In this document: positions 52,519 to 61,747 of the stretch, one piece after another
Layout of the letters: the number at the start of each line of letters is the position of its first letter
Numbering within the stretch: position 1 is the stretch's first letter
Notes under the pieces: generated by a model
What the model saw: the letters and a program-made list of their open reading frames with translations, nothing else
The model's database searches: none
Told to the model about the DNA's origin: nothing
Made by a program: the position numbers and the translations under genes
Source of the DNA: Halostagnicola kamekurae
Lineage (GTDB): Archaea > Halobacteriota > Halobacteria > Halobacteriales > Natrialbaceae
Direction: 5' to 3'
Length of the DNA stretch: 64,000 nt
Assembly (NCBI RefSeq): GCF_900116205.1
Contig: NZ_FOZS01000003.1
Location: forward strand, 124,001 to 188,000

Positions 52519-54021
52519 ATGGCTCAACAGAGTCAACCAGCGTACGACGTTGCGGGGGACTGGGAGAAACTCTACATAGACGGGGAGTGGACGACCGCTG
52601 CGAGCGGGGAGACGCTCACCGTTGAGGACCCGTCGACGCGCGAGGCGATCGCGGAAGTGCCGCGAGGATCGTCCGCCGACGTCGACGCGGCCTACGAAGC
52701 CGCTGCCGACGCACAGGACGAATGGGCGGCGACGCCGCCCGCCGAACGAGAGGAACTCGTCCAGAATCTCCTCGAGGCGCTCGAGGACCACAACGACGAA
52801 ATTATCGAACTACTGAGCAAGGAGGCCGGCGGGTCCGCCGTCATGGGTGGCACGTCCGCCCACCTCGCCGAGGATCAGGTAGGCGAGGCGGCGACGCTGC
52901 CCCGGCGGATGAAAGGCGAGCACGCTCACTCGAACATTCCGGGCAAGGAGAACGTCGTCGAGCGCGAGCCCAAGGGCGTCGTGACGGTGATTTCGCCGTG
53001 GAACTTCCCGCTGAACCTCTCGATGCGAGCGGTCGCGCCGGCCGTCGCCGCGGGCAACACCGTCGTCCTCAAGCCCTCGACCAACACGCCGATCGTCGGC
53101 GGACTGCTCTTCGGTCGACTGTTCGAGGAGGCCGGCTTCCCAGACGGCGTGCTCAACGTGGTCACCGGACGCGGCTCGGAGATCGGTGACGACGTGGCGA
53201 GCCACCCCGAAAGCGACGTGGTCGCGTTCACGGGATCGACACCAGTTGGACGGGGCGTCGCGGCGGCCGCGGGCGAGAACCTCGCGGTCGCGGCGATGGA
53301 ACTCGGCGGCAACAACGCCCACATCGTCACCGACGAGGCCGACCTCGATATGGCGATCGACGCCGCAACGTTCGGCAGTTTCGTCCACCAGGGCCAGGTC
53401 TGCATCTCGATCAACCGCCACCTCGTCCACGAGGACGTCTACGACGAGTACGTCGAGCGCCTCACCGAGCGGGCCGAATCGCTCCCCGTCGGCTCGGCCC
53501 ACGATCCCGATACGATCGTCGGCCCGATCATCGACGAGTCCCAGCGCGAGGAGATGCTCGAGTACGTCGAAGAAACCATCGACGCGGGCGCGACCCTCGA
53601 GACGGGCGGCGAAACGGTCGAACTCGACGGCGTCGACGACAGTCTCGTCGTCGCGCCGACGGTGCTCTCTGACGTGACCAACGACATGTCCGCCGCCTGC
53701 TTCGAACACTTCGGCCCGATCGCCCCCGTGATCCCGTTCTCGGACGTCGACGAGGCGATCGAGCTGGCTAACAGCACGGAGTACGGCCTCTCGGGGTCGG
53801 TCCACGCCGGCGACGTCGGCACCGGCATGGAGATCGCCCAGCGACTGGAAACCGGCATGGTCCACGTCAACGACCAGCCGATCAACGACGAAGCACACGT
53901 CCCCTTCAGCGGCACGGGCGCGTCAGGAATGGGCGGGTACAACACCGACGACTTCCTCGGCGAAGTCACCGAGAAAAAGTGGATCTCTCTCCAGCACGAA
54001 CCTCGAGAGTACCCCTTCTAA
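52519..54021 (+). CDS. aldehyde dehydrogenase
   Basis: A 500-residue ALDH. VISPWNFPLNLSMRAVAPAV (NAD site), AFTGSTPVGRGVAAAAGENL, MELGGNNAHIV (catalytic Glu) and FVHQGQVCISINRHLVH (catalytic Cys) are all present. Similarity is to the benzaldehyde/vanillin/semialdehyde DH branch. The start at 52519 gives MAQQSQPAYDVAGDWEKL. Near the gentisate genes it may oxidise an aromatic aldehyde to the acid that feeds the pathway; this is inference. Confidence 0.85.
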   Translation: MAQQSQPAYDVAGDWEKLYIDGEWTTAASGETLTVEDPSTREAIAEVPRGSSADVDAAYEAAADAQDEWAATPPAEREELVQNLLEALEDHNDEIIELLSKEAGGSAVMGGTSAHLAEDQVGEAATLPRRMKGEHAHSNIPGKENVVEREPKGVVTVISPWNFPLNLSMRAVAPAVAAGNTVVLKPSTNTPIVGGLLFGRLFEEAGFPDGVLNVVTGRGSEIGDDVASHPESDVVAFTGSTPVGRGVAAAAGENLAVAAMELGGNNAHIVTDEADLDMAIDAATFGSFVHQGQVCISINRHLVHEDVYDEYVERLTERAESLPVGSAHDPDTIVGPIIDESQREEMLEYVEETIDAGATLETGGETVELDGVDDSLVVAPTVLSDVTNDMSAACFEHFGPIAPVIPFSDVDEAIELANSTEYGLSGSVHAGDVGTGMEIAQRLETGMVHVNDQPINDEAHVPFSGTGASGMGGYNTDDFLGEVTEKKWISLQHEPREYPF

Positions 54022-54182
54022 CGACCGGATCCGACTTTTCTTGGTTTCCAGCCGGATAGCGTCCGTTTTCCCCCGATGCGTAACAGACCAAGTATTACTG
54101 AAGAACGTCGATAGATTCACAGCAATCCGATGCAGTTCTCGAGCAGACGCGATTGCAACCCTGTGTGTTCCGGATACTAGGG

Positions 54183-55553
54183 CTACTGGGAAGACGTAAC
54201 TGATAGATCCGACTCCTCCCGTTCCTCCGAAATCGAGTCGACGAGCGCGGCGACGGCATCCGCGCCGCGTTGTGGCGACTGGAACGTCGGCACGCCGATG
54301 TCTTCCATCGCTCGGCGCTCTTCCTCGAGCGCGTGGTTCGGACCGGCGATAGTGAAAAGCACCGGTTTGTCGATGTCGTCGGTCAGCGACTCGAGTTCCT
54401 CGACGGGGTAGCCAAGCGAGTCCTCGTAAATCTCGTAGACGATGACGATGTCGACGTTCTCGTCGCGCGCGACCGCCTCGACGACCTCGCCGAACTCGGG
54501 CATCGGACGACCCGTGTCGACTGGGTTCTCGGTGTAGGTGATCCCCTGCAGGAGGTCGTCGACGGTCTCCTGTGTCGCGTCGGTGAGGTCAGGGAACTCG
54601 ATACCCTCCTGTTTGAGCGCGTCGGCGACGATGATGCCGGGTCCCGCCTGAGCCGTCACGACGCCGACGTTCTGGCCGTCGGGAACCGGCGAGTCCGCGA
54701 GTGCGCGACTCGCGTCGATGAGTTCCGTCAGCGACGAGACCATCGTCACGCCGCGAGTCGAAAGCGCTCGTTCGTACGTTTCGTTATCGTGATCGGGCGC
54801 GGCCGTGTGAGACTGGACGAACTCACCCACGTCCGATTCGCCGACCTTGAACGCGACGATGGGCGTTTCGGCGTTCTCGCAGGCCTCGAGGAAGCCCTCG
54901 AAGTCCTCGGTGCCTTCGATGTGGAGCGCGATAGCGTCGGTGTTCGGATCCGCGTCGAGTTCGGGGATCAGTTCCGCGAAGCCGGTGTTCGCGCGGTTTC
55001 CGAGCCCGAACATCGCGGAGACGCCGTAGCCTTCACGCTCGAGTTGGAACGAGGCCGTGACGCCGACGCCGCCGCTCTGGGCAAGAATGCCGACGTTTCC
55101 GGACTCAACCTCCCGGATTCGGGGGACGAACGAGCCGTAGAGATCGAGATCGGGAAGAATGTATCCGGCCGTGTTCGGTCCCAGAAGGGTGATATCGTAT
55201 TCATCCGCGAGGTCGGTGATCGTCCGCTCTAGCTGTTCGCCGTCGGCGTCGACCTCGGCGAACCCGCCCGCGAAGATGACCGCCGCGCCGATCCCCGCCT
55301 CGCCACACTCCTCGATGACCTCGGGCAGCACCGGACCCGGCACGCAACACAGCGCCAGGTCGGCCTCGACGTCGTGTACCGAGTCAACGAACTCGTAGCC
55401 GTAGACGGTGCCGGAACTCGAGGGGTTGACCGGATAGACGTCGCCGTCGTAGGATTCGATGTTCGTCATGGCGTCGTTGCCGAGCTTGCCGGGCGTTTTC
55501 GATGCGCCGATGACGGCGATGCCGTCGGGGTCGAAGAGATGGGAGAGGGACAT
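54183..55553 (-). CDS. orphan ADP-forming acyl-CoA synthetase alpha-type subunit
   Basis: A 456-residue paralogue of the gene at 47083 (SLSHLFDPDGIAVIGASKTP, VYPVNPSSSGTVYGYE, NVGVVTAQAGPGIIVADALK, TENPVDTGRPMPEFGE). In the phospho-His region it reads FVQSHTAAPDHDNETYERAL, keeping the His but replacing Gly-Ser by Ala-Ala. No beta subunit gene is adjacent, so it may share the beta subunit at 48458, or use another one. It is convergent with the aldehyde dehydrogenase gene. Confidence 0.82.
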   Translation of the reverse strand: MSLSHLFDPDGIAVIGASKTPGKLGNDAMTNIESYDGDVYPVNPSSSGTVYGYEFVDSVHDVEADLALCCVPGPVLPEVIEECGEAGIGAAVIFAGGFAEVDADGEQLERTITDLADEYDITLLGPNTAGYILPDLDLYGSFVPRIREVESGNVGILAQSGGVGVTASFQLEREGYGVSAMFGLGNRANTGFAELIPELDADPNTDAIALHIEGTEDFEGFLEACENAETPIVAFKVGESDVGEFVQSHTAAPDHDNETYERALSTRGVTMVSSLTELIDASRALADSPVPDGQNVGVVTAQAGPGIIVADALKQEGIEFPDLTDATQETVDDLLQGITYTENPVDTGRPMPEFGEVVEAVARDENVDIVIVYEIYEDSLGYPVEELESLTDDIDKPVLFTIAGPNHALEEERRAMEDIGVPTFQSPQRGADAVAALVDSISEEREESDLSVTSSQ

Positions 55554-56030
55554 ACCCGTGTATTATCGAACAATGTAATATGCATTTGGATATCGCCGCT
55601 CAATGGGAAACTATGCGTGGTATTGTATTCCAAAATCTCTTTTTTGATACTAGTTTCGTTCGAGAAACAGATAGCGTTTCGATACGATTCTCACGGCTCC
55701 GGAAGGGATGGTTGATAGTTCTTTATATCCACAACACTAAATAGCATAGTATATTATAATCACGTATGAAAGTGACTACTAGAGATTATATGTCGATTCT
55801 TATCAAATAATATCTCTGAATCAGGCTCGAATATCGTATATTATTGGATTGATGTGATTAAAGGTTGAGTAGGAAGCCAGTTTCGGTTGAATCAATCGAT
55901 ATAGCGGTTATCAAACAGCGAAATAGATATTTGGAACGGTTTTAATATTGTTTCTTGATTGCAATACTAGGATCAATGCTCAAGTCTGGACGATTCCTGA
56001 TACCGCCCCGCATTTCCATTCAGACCAGTA
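55554..56030. other. AT-rich intergenic region
   Basis: About 480 bp of AT-rich DNA (atagtatattataatcacg type) between two reverse-strand genes. No coding frame or RNA gene is recognised; promoter-like AT tracts are numerous. Confidence 0.5.
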
Positions 56031-57008
56031 TCACGAAATCTCGAGCGAGGACGATTCGCCGACGATCGATTCGACGGCCTCGAGACCCGGCAGCGCCGTC
56101 ATCGCGCCCCTCGCCGTCGTCGTCGTGGCCGCGACGGCGTTGGCGAACGCGAGCGTCTCCCCGAGCCCCCGCCCGTCGTTCAATCCGGCGATCGCACCGG
56201 CAACGAACGCGTCGCCGGCACCGGTCGTGTCGACCACATCGACGTCATATCCGGGATGGCTCGCCGTCCCCGACCACGGCGCGTCGGCGGCGCCAGCGGC
56301 GATTCCGACGGCACCGTCGCCTCCCTTCGTAAGCAAGACCGTGTGCGGACCAGCATCGAGCGCGTCGCGGGCAAGCGCGTTCGCGGACGATCCCGCGAAG
56401 CCGAGTCGCTCGAGTTCGTCCCGAGTCGCCTTGAGCACGTCGACGTGAGAAAGCGCGGTGTGCGTGACGTGTCTGAACGTCTCGCCGTCCGGCCACAGTT
56501 CGGGTCTCGCGTTCGGGTCGAACGAGACGGTACAGCCGGCATCGGCCGCTCGCGCGAGCAGATCGAACATTGCGTCTCGAGCCGTGCCACTCGAGAGCGC
56601 GACGCCGCCGACGTGGACCCAGTCGACCGACTCGAGCGTCGAATCGGCCACGGTTCCCGACTCGAATCGCGTGTCCGCGGTGTTCTCCCGGTGGAACGAG
56701 AAGGATCGATCGCCGATCTCGTCGTGCGTGACGAACGCGAGGGTCGTCTTCGCGTCCGGGTCCCGCTCGATCAGGTCGTGCGAGATCCCGTACGCGTCGA
56801 GCGTCGAGGCGAGGTAGTCGCCGAACGGGTCTCGAGCGAGTCGGGTCCAGAAGAGCGGGGAAACTCCCAGACGGGACAGTCCGACGGCGACGTTCGCGGG
56901 CGCACCGCCCGGTCTGCGCTCGAACCCCTCGACGTCCGTCAGCGGGCCGGGCCGCTCGGGGAGAAAGTCGATGAGCGTCTCACCGGCGACGACCACTTCG
57001 GGTGCCAT
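56031..57008 (-). CDS. PfkB-family carbohydrate kinase
   Basis: A 325-residue ribokinase-fold kinase. It begins VVVAGETLIDFLPERPGPLT with RRPGGAPANVAVGLSRLGV, the fructokinase-like N-terminus. Substrate loop FSFHRENTADTRFE, ATP region VLLTKGGDGAVGIA, and catalytic DTTGAGDAFVAGAIAGL with Asp near residue 265. In this cluster with a KDPG-type aldolase it could be 2-keto-3-deoxygluconate kinase or fructokinase. It is oriented with the dehydrogenase and isomerase genes. Confidence 0.85.
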   Translation of the reverse strand: MAPEVVVAGETLIDFLPERPGPLTDVEGFERRPGGAPANVAVGLSRLGVSPLFWTRLARDPFGDYLASTLDAYGISHDLIERDPDAKTTLAFVTHDEIGDRSFSFHRENTADTRFESGTVADSTLESVDWVHVGGVALSSGTARDAMFDLLARAADAGCTVSFDPNARPELWPDGETFRHVTHTALSHVDVLKATRDELERLGFAGSSANALARDALDAGPHTVLLTKGGDGAVGIAAGAADAPWSGTASHPGYDVDVVDTTGAGDAFVAGAIAGLNDGRGLGETLAFANAVAATTTTARGAMTALPGLEAVESIVGESSSLEIS

Positions 57009-57098
57009 GGGGGAAGTTCTCGTGGCGGCGAGAAATGCATTTCGGACGGTTTCGGAGGGACTTCGAGCCGATCTGCGACCGAAAATCGGACGCCTTCC

Positions 57099-58199
57099 TT
57101 ACTCGAGATCGACCCACTCGCCGCGCTCGTCGCTGTCTTGGATGGCCGCGAGCACGCGCTGGGCCGACAGTCCGTCTTCGAAACTGGGCTCGTACTCCCC
57201 GCCCGCCTCGACCGCCGAGAGGAACTCGTAGTTCTCGTGGACGAAGGTGTGTTCCCAGCCGAGGACGTGGCCCGGCGGCCACCAGTGCTCGAGGTACGGG
57301 TCGTCCTCGTCGGTCACGAGCACCGTCTCGTAGCCGCGATTACCCTCGAGACAGACCTCGAGTTCATTCAGGCGCTCGAGCGAGAAGCGCAGACTCCCCG
57401 CCGAACCCTCGATTTCGATGGTGTGATCGTTCTTGTGCCCGGTCGCGTAGCGAGTCGCCTCGAGCGTTCCCATCACGCCGCCCTCGAACTCGGCCTGTGC
57501 GGAGTAGGCGTCGTCGACGGTGACGGGACGAGTTTCGTCCGATCCCTCGACGGGGCGCTCGTCGACGAACGTGCGGAGGTGGCCGCTCAGGCGAGTGATG
57601 TCGCCGACGAGGAACTGGAGCAGGTCGACGGTGTGAGCACCAAGGTCGCCGAGCGCGCCCGAACCGGCCATCTCCTCGTCGTTTCGCCAGGACCACGGCG
57701 CGTCGGGGTCGACGAGCCAATCCTGCAGATAGCGGCCTCGAACGTGGCGTATCTCGCCGAGTTCGCCGGCCTCGATCAGTTCGTTGGCGTACTGGATCGC
57801 GGGGACGAACCGGTAGTTGAAGGCACAGCCCGCGGGAACGTCCGCGTCTCGGGCGGCCTCGGCCATCGACTCGGCCCCCTCGAGGGTCGGCGCGAGCGGT
57901 TTTTCACAGAAGACGGCCGTGCCGGCCTCGAGGGCCGCGATCGAGGGCTCGGGGTGGACGTGGTTCGGCCCGAGGTTGTAGAAGGCGTCGACCTCGTCGA
58001 CGACCTCCCGCCAGTCGGTCGAAATCTCTTCGAACCCGAGCTGGTCGGCCGCGTCGGACAGCGCCGCTTCGTCGCGACCGACGAGGACGCTTCGTTCGAT
58101 ATCCGGTGCGTCGGGGAAAAACATCGGGAGGCGCGCCAGCGCGTTCGCGTGTGCTTTGCCCATGAACCGATAGCCGAGAACGCCGACCTCGAGTGTCAT
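57099..58199 (-). CDS. Gfo/Idh/MocA-family sugar oxidoreductase
   Basis: A 366-residue NAD(P)-dependent dehydrogenase. The N-terminal fold starts TLEVGVLGYRFMGKAHANAL, and CEKPLAPTLEGAESMAEAAR is the conserved Glu-Lys-Pro motif with the Lys. AGCAFNYRFVPAIQYANELI and GDLGAHTVDLLQFLVGD are typical of the inositol/glucose-fructose oxidoreductase group. It probably oxidises a sugar or cyclitol at one carbon; the substrate is unknown. Part of the sugar cluster. Confidence 0.85.
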   Translation of the reverse strand: MTLEVGVLGYRFMGKAHANALARLPMFFPDAPDIERSVLVGRDEAALSDAADQLGFEEISTDWREVVDEVDAFYNLGPNHVHPEPSIAALEAGTAVFCEKPLAPTLEGAESMAEAARDADVPAGCAFNYRFVPAIQYANELIEAGELGEIRHVRGRYLQDWLVDPDAPWSWRNDEEMAGSGALGDLGAHTVDLLQFLVGDITRLSGHLRTFVDERPVEGSDETRPVTVDDAYSAQAEFEGGVMGTLEATRYATGHKNDHTIEIEGSAGSLRFSLERLNELEVCLEGNRGYETVLVTDEDDPYLEHWWPPGHVLGWEHTFVHENYEFLSAVEAGGEYEPSFEDGLSAQRVLAAIQDSDERGEWVDLE

Positions 58200-58298
58200 A
58201 TCTCGGTATTAACAACAGGCGCAATTAATGTTTTCCCCGCACTGGCAATGCCGAAAGTGCCAGATACACCATCGGGGTAGCCAGTTCGGATAGCCAGC

Positions 58299-58378
58299 TA
58301 CGCTGTCGAACGCCGCCATGCGCTGTCGGGACGCTCAAATACGCTGTCAGGACCCCAAATACGCGGTCTGTGACGCGG
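58299..58378. repeat. 20-21 bp degenerate tandem repeats
   Basis: Units starting at 58299, 58319, 58340 and 58360, with a shared tacgctgtc core and lengths of 20-21 bp. They lie between two reverse-strand sugar genes, in a region without a frame. Confidence 0.6.
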
Positions 58379-58430
58379 CCGCGGTCGACCCGAACGGGGA
58401 GAGCGACTTCGTTTTCCGGCCAGACACTCG

Positions 58431-59399
58431 TTACTCGGCCCAGTAGGCTTCACCGGGCTGTTCTCTGAAGACCGCGCGCTCGAGAAACGAGATCGCTTTC
58501 TCGAGTCCCTCCCGGGAACTCGTCAGCGAGTCCTCGTGTTCGATGCTCATCGTGCCGTCGTAGCCGACCATCCGAAGCGTCGAGACGATGTCCTTCCAGT
58601 GTGTCTCGTCGTGGCCGTAGCCGACCGACCGGAAGAGCCACGATCTGTTCTCCTCGTCGTCGTAGGGCGTCGTATCGAGGACCCCTTTCTCGCGGGCCTG
58701 TTGCTCGTAGATCCGCGTGTCTTTCGCGTGAACGTGATGGATGGCGTCCCGATCCCCGAGGTACCGGATCGCGTCCGCGATCTCGATCCCTTGCCAGTAG
58801 AGATGGGAGGGATCGAAGTTCGCACCGATCCGGTCGTTCGTCGCCTCGCGGAGTCTGAGCATCCCGTGGGGTTCGTACACCAGCATGTTCGGGTGCATCT
58901 CGATGGCCACGTCGACGCCGTGATCGTCCGCGAATTCGGCGAGGTCGCGCCAGTACTCGATGGCGACCTCCCACTGGTACTCGTGGGCGTCGGCGTGCTC
59001 GGACGGCCACGGCGCCGTGATCCAGTTGGGCACCTCGTCGTCCGGCCCCCCGGCGGGAAGTCCGGAGAAACCGGTGACGGCGTCGACGTCCAGCTGCGAG
59101 GCGAGCCGGATCGCTTCGCGAAGTTCCGTATCGGCCCGGTCCCCTGTTTCCTCGTCTGGATGGAGCGGATTGTTGTGGACCGCGAGCGCGCTGATCTCCA
59201 TGTCGTAGCTCTCGAGCAGTTCCCGTACCGCCGACTGCCGATCGTCGTCGTCGAGGTGGGCGGACCGGTCAAGGTGGTGGTCGCCGGGATACCCCCCGAC
59301 GCCGGGTTCGATCGCGTCGACGCCGAGGTCGGAGAGATACGCCAGCGCATCCTCGAGCGACTCGTCTGCCAGCGGCGGTGTGTGGACGCCAATTTGCAT
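58431..59399 (-). CDS. sugar phosphate isomerase/epimerase (AP endonuclease family 2 fold)
   Basis: A 322-residue TIM-barrel protein. MQIGVHTPPLADESLEDALA is the N-terminal start (ATG 59399). YDMEISALAVHNNPLHPD, VAIEMHPNMLVYEPHGML (Glu/His metal), GANFDPSHLYWQGIEI and HHVHAKDTRIYEQQ are the metal-ligand blocks. YDGTMSIEHEDSL gives the C-terminal Glu. The Gfo/Idh neighbour suggests a keto-sugar isomerisation or inosose pathway; the substrate is unknown. Confidence 0.85.
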   Translation of the reverse strand: MQIGVHTPPLADESLEDALAYLSDLGVDAIEPGVGGYPGDHHLDRSAHLDDDDRQSAVRELLESYDMEISALAVHNNPLHPDEETGDRADTELREAIRLASQLDVDAVTGFSGLPAGGPDDEVPNWITAPWPSEHADAHEYQWEVAIEYWRDLAEFADDHGVDVAIEMHPNMLVYEPHGMLRLREATNDRIGANFDPSHLYWQGIEIADAIRYLGDRDAIHHVHAKDTRIYEQQAREKGVLDTTPYDDEENRSWLFRSVGYGHDETHWKDIVSTLRMVGYDGTMSIEHEDSLTSSREGLEKAISFLERAVFREQPGEAYWAE

Positions 59400-59509
59400 A
59401 CACGTCGGCAGTCGCGGGCCGCGAAAATAAATGGTGGTGTTCGTTACCACGAGTGAGAGCGACGGTTCGAAAAGCGGGCAGCGAACGAGCGGAAAGCTGC
59501 GCCCGTCGA

Positions 59510-60157
59510 TTACCGCGCGGCTTCGACGGCGTCGACGAACTCCGCGGCGGTCTCCTGGACTTGCTCCATATCACCGGCTTCGATCGCGTCGTAGTCGACG
59601 ATGGCGCTGCCGGCCCCGACCGCAAGCGCGCCCGCGTCGAAGAACTCGGCGACGTTATCGGTCGAGACGCCGCCGGTCGGAACGATCGGGAGATTGCCGA
59701 GCGGCCCCTGCAGGGCGCTGATGTGACCCGGACCGACCGTGGTGGCCGGGAACATCTTCAGGATGTCCGCGCCCGCTTCGACGGCCGTGACGGCCTCGGT
59801 CGGCGTCATGACGCCCGGGACCGAGACGACGCCGTGGCGGTTGCAGGTCGTGATGACGTCGGGATTGACGTCCGGCGCGAGGACGAACTTCGCGCCGGCG
59901 TCGATCACTGACTGGGCCGTCGGCGCGTCGAGGACCGTCCCAGCGCCGACGACCGCGTCGGTGTCCGAGAGTTCCTCGTCGACCGCGGCGATCTTCTCGC
60001 GGGCGCGGTCGCCGTCCGCGGTGACCTCGATGCCGTTGACGCCGGCGTCGTGGATGGCTCGAGCGACCGGAACGATCTGGTCGGCGTCGATGCCACGAAG
60101 GACCGCGATCACACCGCTTTCGACCAGGCGATCCGTGACGGAGTCGTGATGTGCCAT
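59510..60157 (-). CDS. KDPG-type aldolase (Eda family)
   Basis: A 215-residue class I aldolase. VIAVLRGIDADQIVPVARAI starts the barrel, GIEVTADGDRAREKI contains the catalytic Glu, and ADILKMFPATTVGPGHISAL carries the Schiff-base Lys. PIVPTGGVSTDNVAEFFDAG is the phosphate site. It splits 2-keto-3-deoxy-6-phosphogluconate or the galacto isomer to pyruvate and glyceraldehyde-3-phosphate. ATG 60157 fits the family start. It is divergent from the TrmB regulator (200 bp). Confidence 0.88.
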   Translation of the reverse strand: MAHHDSVTDRLVESGVIAVLRGIDADQIVPVARAIHDAGVNGIEVTADGDRAREKIAAVDEELSDTDAVVGAGTVLDAPTAQSVIDAGAKFVLAPDVNPDVITTCNRHGVVSVPGVMTPTEAVTAVEAGADILKMFPATTVGPGHISALQGPLGNLPIVPTGGVSTDNVAEFFDAGALAVGAGSAIVDYDAIEAGDMEQVQETAAEFVDAVEAAR

Positions 60158-60357
60158 AGGAGGGCGTTTGCTCTGCCGCCGGTTAAAACCTACCGAGTCG
60201 ATCGCCGATCGAACCGGAAGCGGTCTCGAGACGGCCGAAATTCGGTGAACGATCGTTATCAATTCGGCGCCGAATCGACGGTGACGACGGCAGTACGACC
60301 CGGGGCCGCGTTTCGACAAGTTCAGGTAGGGAAACCGAAATAGCGTACGTAGAGAGC

Positions 60358-61431
60358 ATGAACGGAGACCAGTTAGCCGATACGCTCGAGGATGCGGGTC
60401 TGTCCCCGTATCAGGCGGACGCGTTCGTGACCCTGCTCGAACGCGGTTCGGCCTCGGCGACCGACATCGCGAAGGCGAGTTCGGTTCCCGACGCGCGCAT
60501 CTACGACGTCTTGCGCGACCTCGAGGAGGACGGCTACATCGAAACGTACGAGCAGGACAGCCTCCACGCACGCGCCCACGACCCGAGCGACGTGCTCTCG
60601 GACCTTCGGTCGCGAGCGGACCAGTTCAACACCGCCGCGGACGAGATCGAGGAGCGGTGGAGTCGCCCGGCCCTAGAAGACCACAAGGTGAGCATCGTCA
60701 AACGTCTCGATACGGTGCTCGCGCGGACCGACGAACTGATCCGATCCGCCGAAGATCAGGTGAAAATCGCGGTAACGATCGGGCAGTTCGACGAACTCGC
60801 CGATGCGCTTGCGGCAGCCTACGAGCGGGGGGTCAACGTGAAAGTCTGTCTCTCCACGATGGACGAGGAGGCGTCGCTCCCGACGGACGAGGCGTTCGAA
60901 AGGACGTGTACGGAAGCCCGGTATCGCAAACTTCCCTCGCCGTTCGTCGCGCTGATCGACCGATCGTGGGCCTGTTTTTCCCCCCACGGGCGGAGTACGG
61001 ATCAGTACAGCATTATCGTCAACGACCTCACCTACGCGTACGTCTTCCACTGGTACTTTCTCACGGGGCTCTGGGAGTTCCACGAAACTGTCTACTCCGA
61101 ACGGCGCGACGGGGAGCCGATTACGTACGTCGACATGCGCCAGTGCGTTAGAGACATCGAGCCGCTGCTCGAGGACGGGGCCGCGATCGAGGCGACCGTC
61201 CACGGGTTCGAAACGGACACGGGCCGCGAGGTAACTCTCGAGGGAACGGTCACAGACGCGACGTACGCGGGGATCAACGCGGCGGACGAGCGGGAAACCA
61301 CCATCTCACAGCTCGCGGGGAAAGTATCGATTACGCTCGAGACAGACGGGGGCACCTACACAGTCGGCGGCTGGTCGGCGCTGCTCGAGGACATCGAGGC
61401 GACTAGAATTACGATCGGTTCGCTCGAGTAA
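60358..61431 (+). CDS. TrmB-family sugar-sensing transcriptional regulator
   Basis: A 357-residue regulator. The N-terminal winged helix is DAGLSPYQADAFVTLLERGS, TDIAKASSVPDARIYDVLRD. A helical linker follows, then the sugar-binding domain with VKIAVTIGQFDELADALAAA and ALIDRSWACFSPHG. The TrmB_C-type tail is at the C-terminus (SITLETDGGTYTVGGWSALL). Haloarchaeal TrmB regulators control sugar uptake and glycolytic/gluconeogenic genes. It probably responds to sugar and regulates the transporter downstream and the aldolase upstream. Confidence 0.86.
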   Translation: MNGDQLADTLEDAGLSPYQADAFVTLLERGSASATDIAKASSVPDARIYDVLRDLEEDGYIETYEQDSLHARAHDPSDVLSDLRSRADQFNTAADEIEERWSRPALEDHKVSIVKRLDTVLARTDELIRSAEDQVKIAVTIGQFDELADALAAAYERGVNVKVCLSTMDEEASLPTDEAFERTCTEARYRKLPSPFVALIDRSWACFSPHGRSTDQYSIIVNDLTYAYVFHWYFLTGLWEFHETVYSERRDGEPITYVDMRQCVRDIEPLLEDGAAIEATVHGFETDTGREVTLEGTVTDATYAGINAADERETTISQLAGKVSITLETDGGTYTVGGWSALLEDIEATRITIGSLE

Positions 61432-61495
61432 CGCGTCTCGGTGAAAACTGGTTTGAAGGCTCGAGTAACGAGTCTCGATGGCAACGGGTTTGAAG
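61422..61495. repeat. 37-bp tandem duplication covering the TrmB stop codon
   Basis: Units 61422-61458 and 61459-61495 share gctcgagtaacg-gtctcg and gtttgaag ends, with about 31 of 37 positions the same. The first copy contains the last codons and the stop of the TrmB gene, so the second is a non-coding duplicate of them. Confidence 0.75.
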
Positions 61496-61747
61496 CGGCA
61501 ATTCGTGAGAGCGACAGGGCGGATTTCGGGGGTATCGTTTTTCGTCCCCGCATTCGAGACGGCGGCGCTTCGAGGACGAGGCGGTTCCTCTTCGAGAATT
61601 GGACGGTCCTTTTCGAGGACGAGACGGTCCCTAATCGACGAGACGACCCACCCTCGTAAGCGGCAGTTTTGACTATCTCACCCTCATTGACTACACCCGT
61701 TGTAACTAATCCAAAATTATAAATACACACAGTCGAGACATTCGTCT
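61496..61747. promoter_or_regulatory. intergenic region with the sugar transporter promoter
   Basis: No gene is recognised. The left part holds a near-repeat of ttcgaggacgaggcggt and ttcgaggacgagacggt. A TATA-like aaaattataaatac (about 61711-61724) lies 24-37 bp before the ATG at 61748, and upstream of it is cacccgttgtaactaat, a possible regulator site. Confidence 0.5.
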
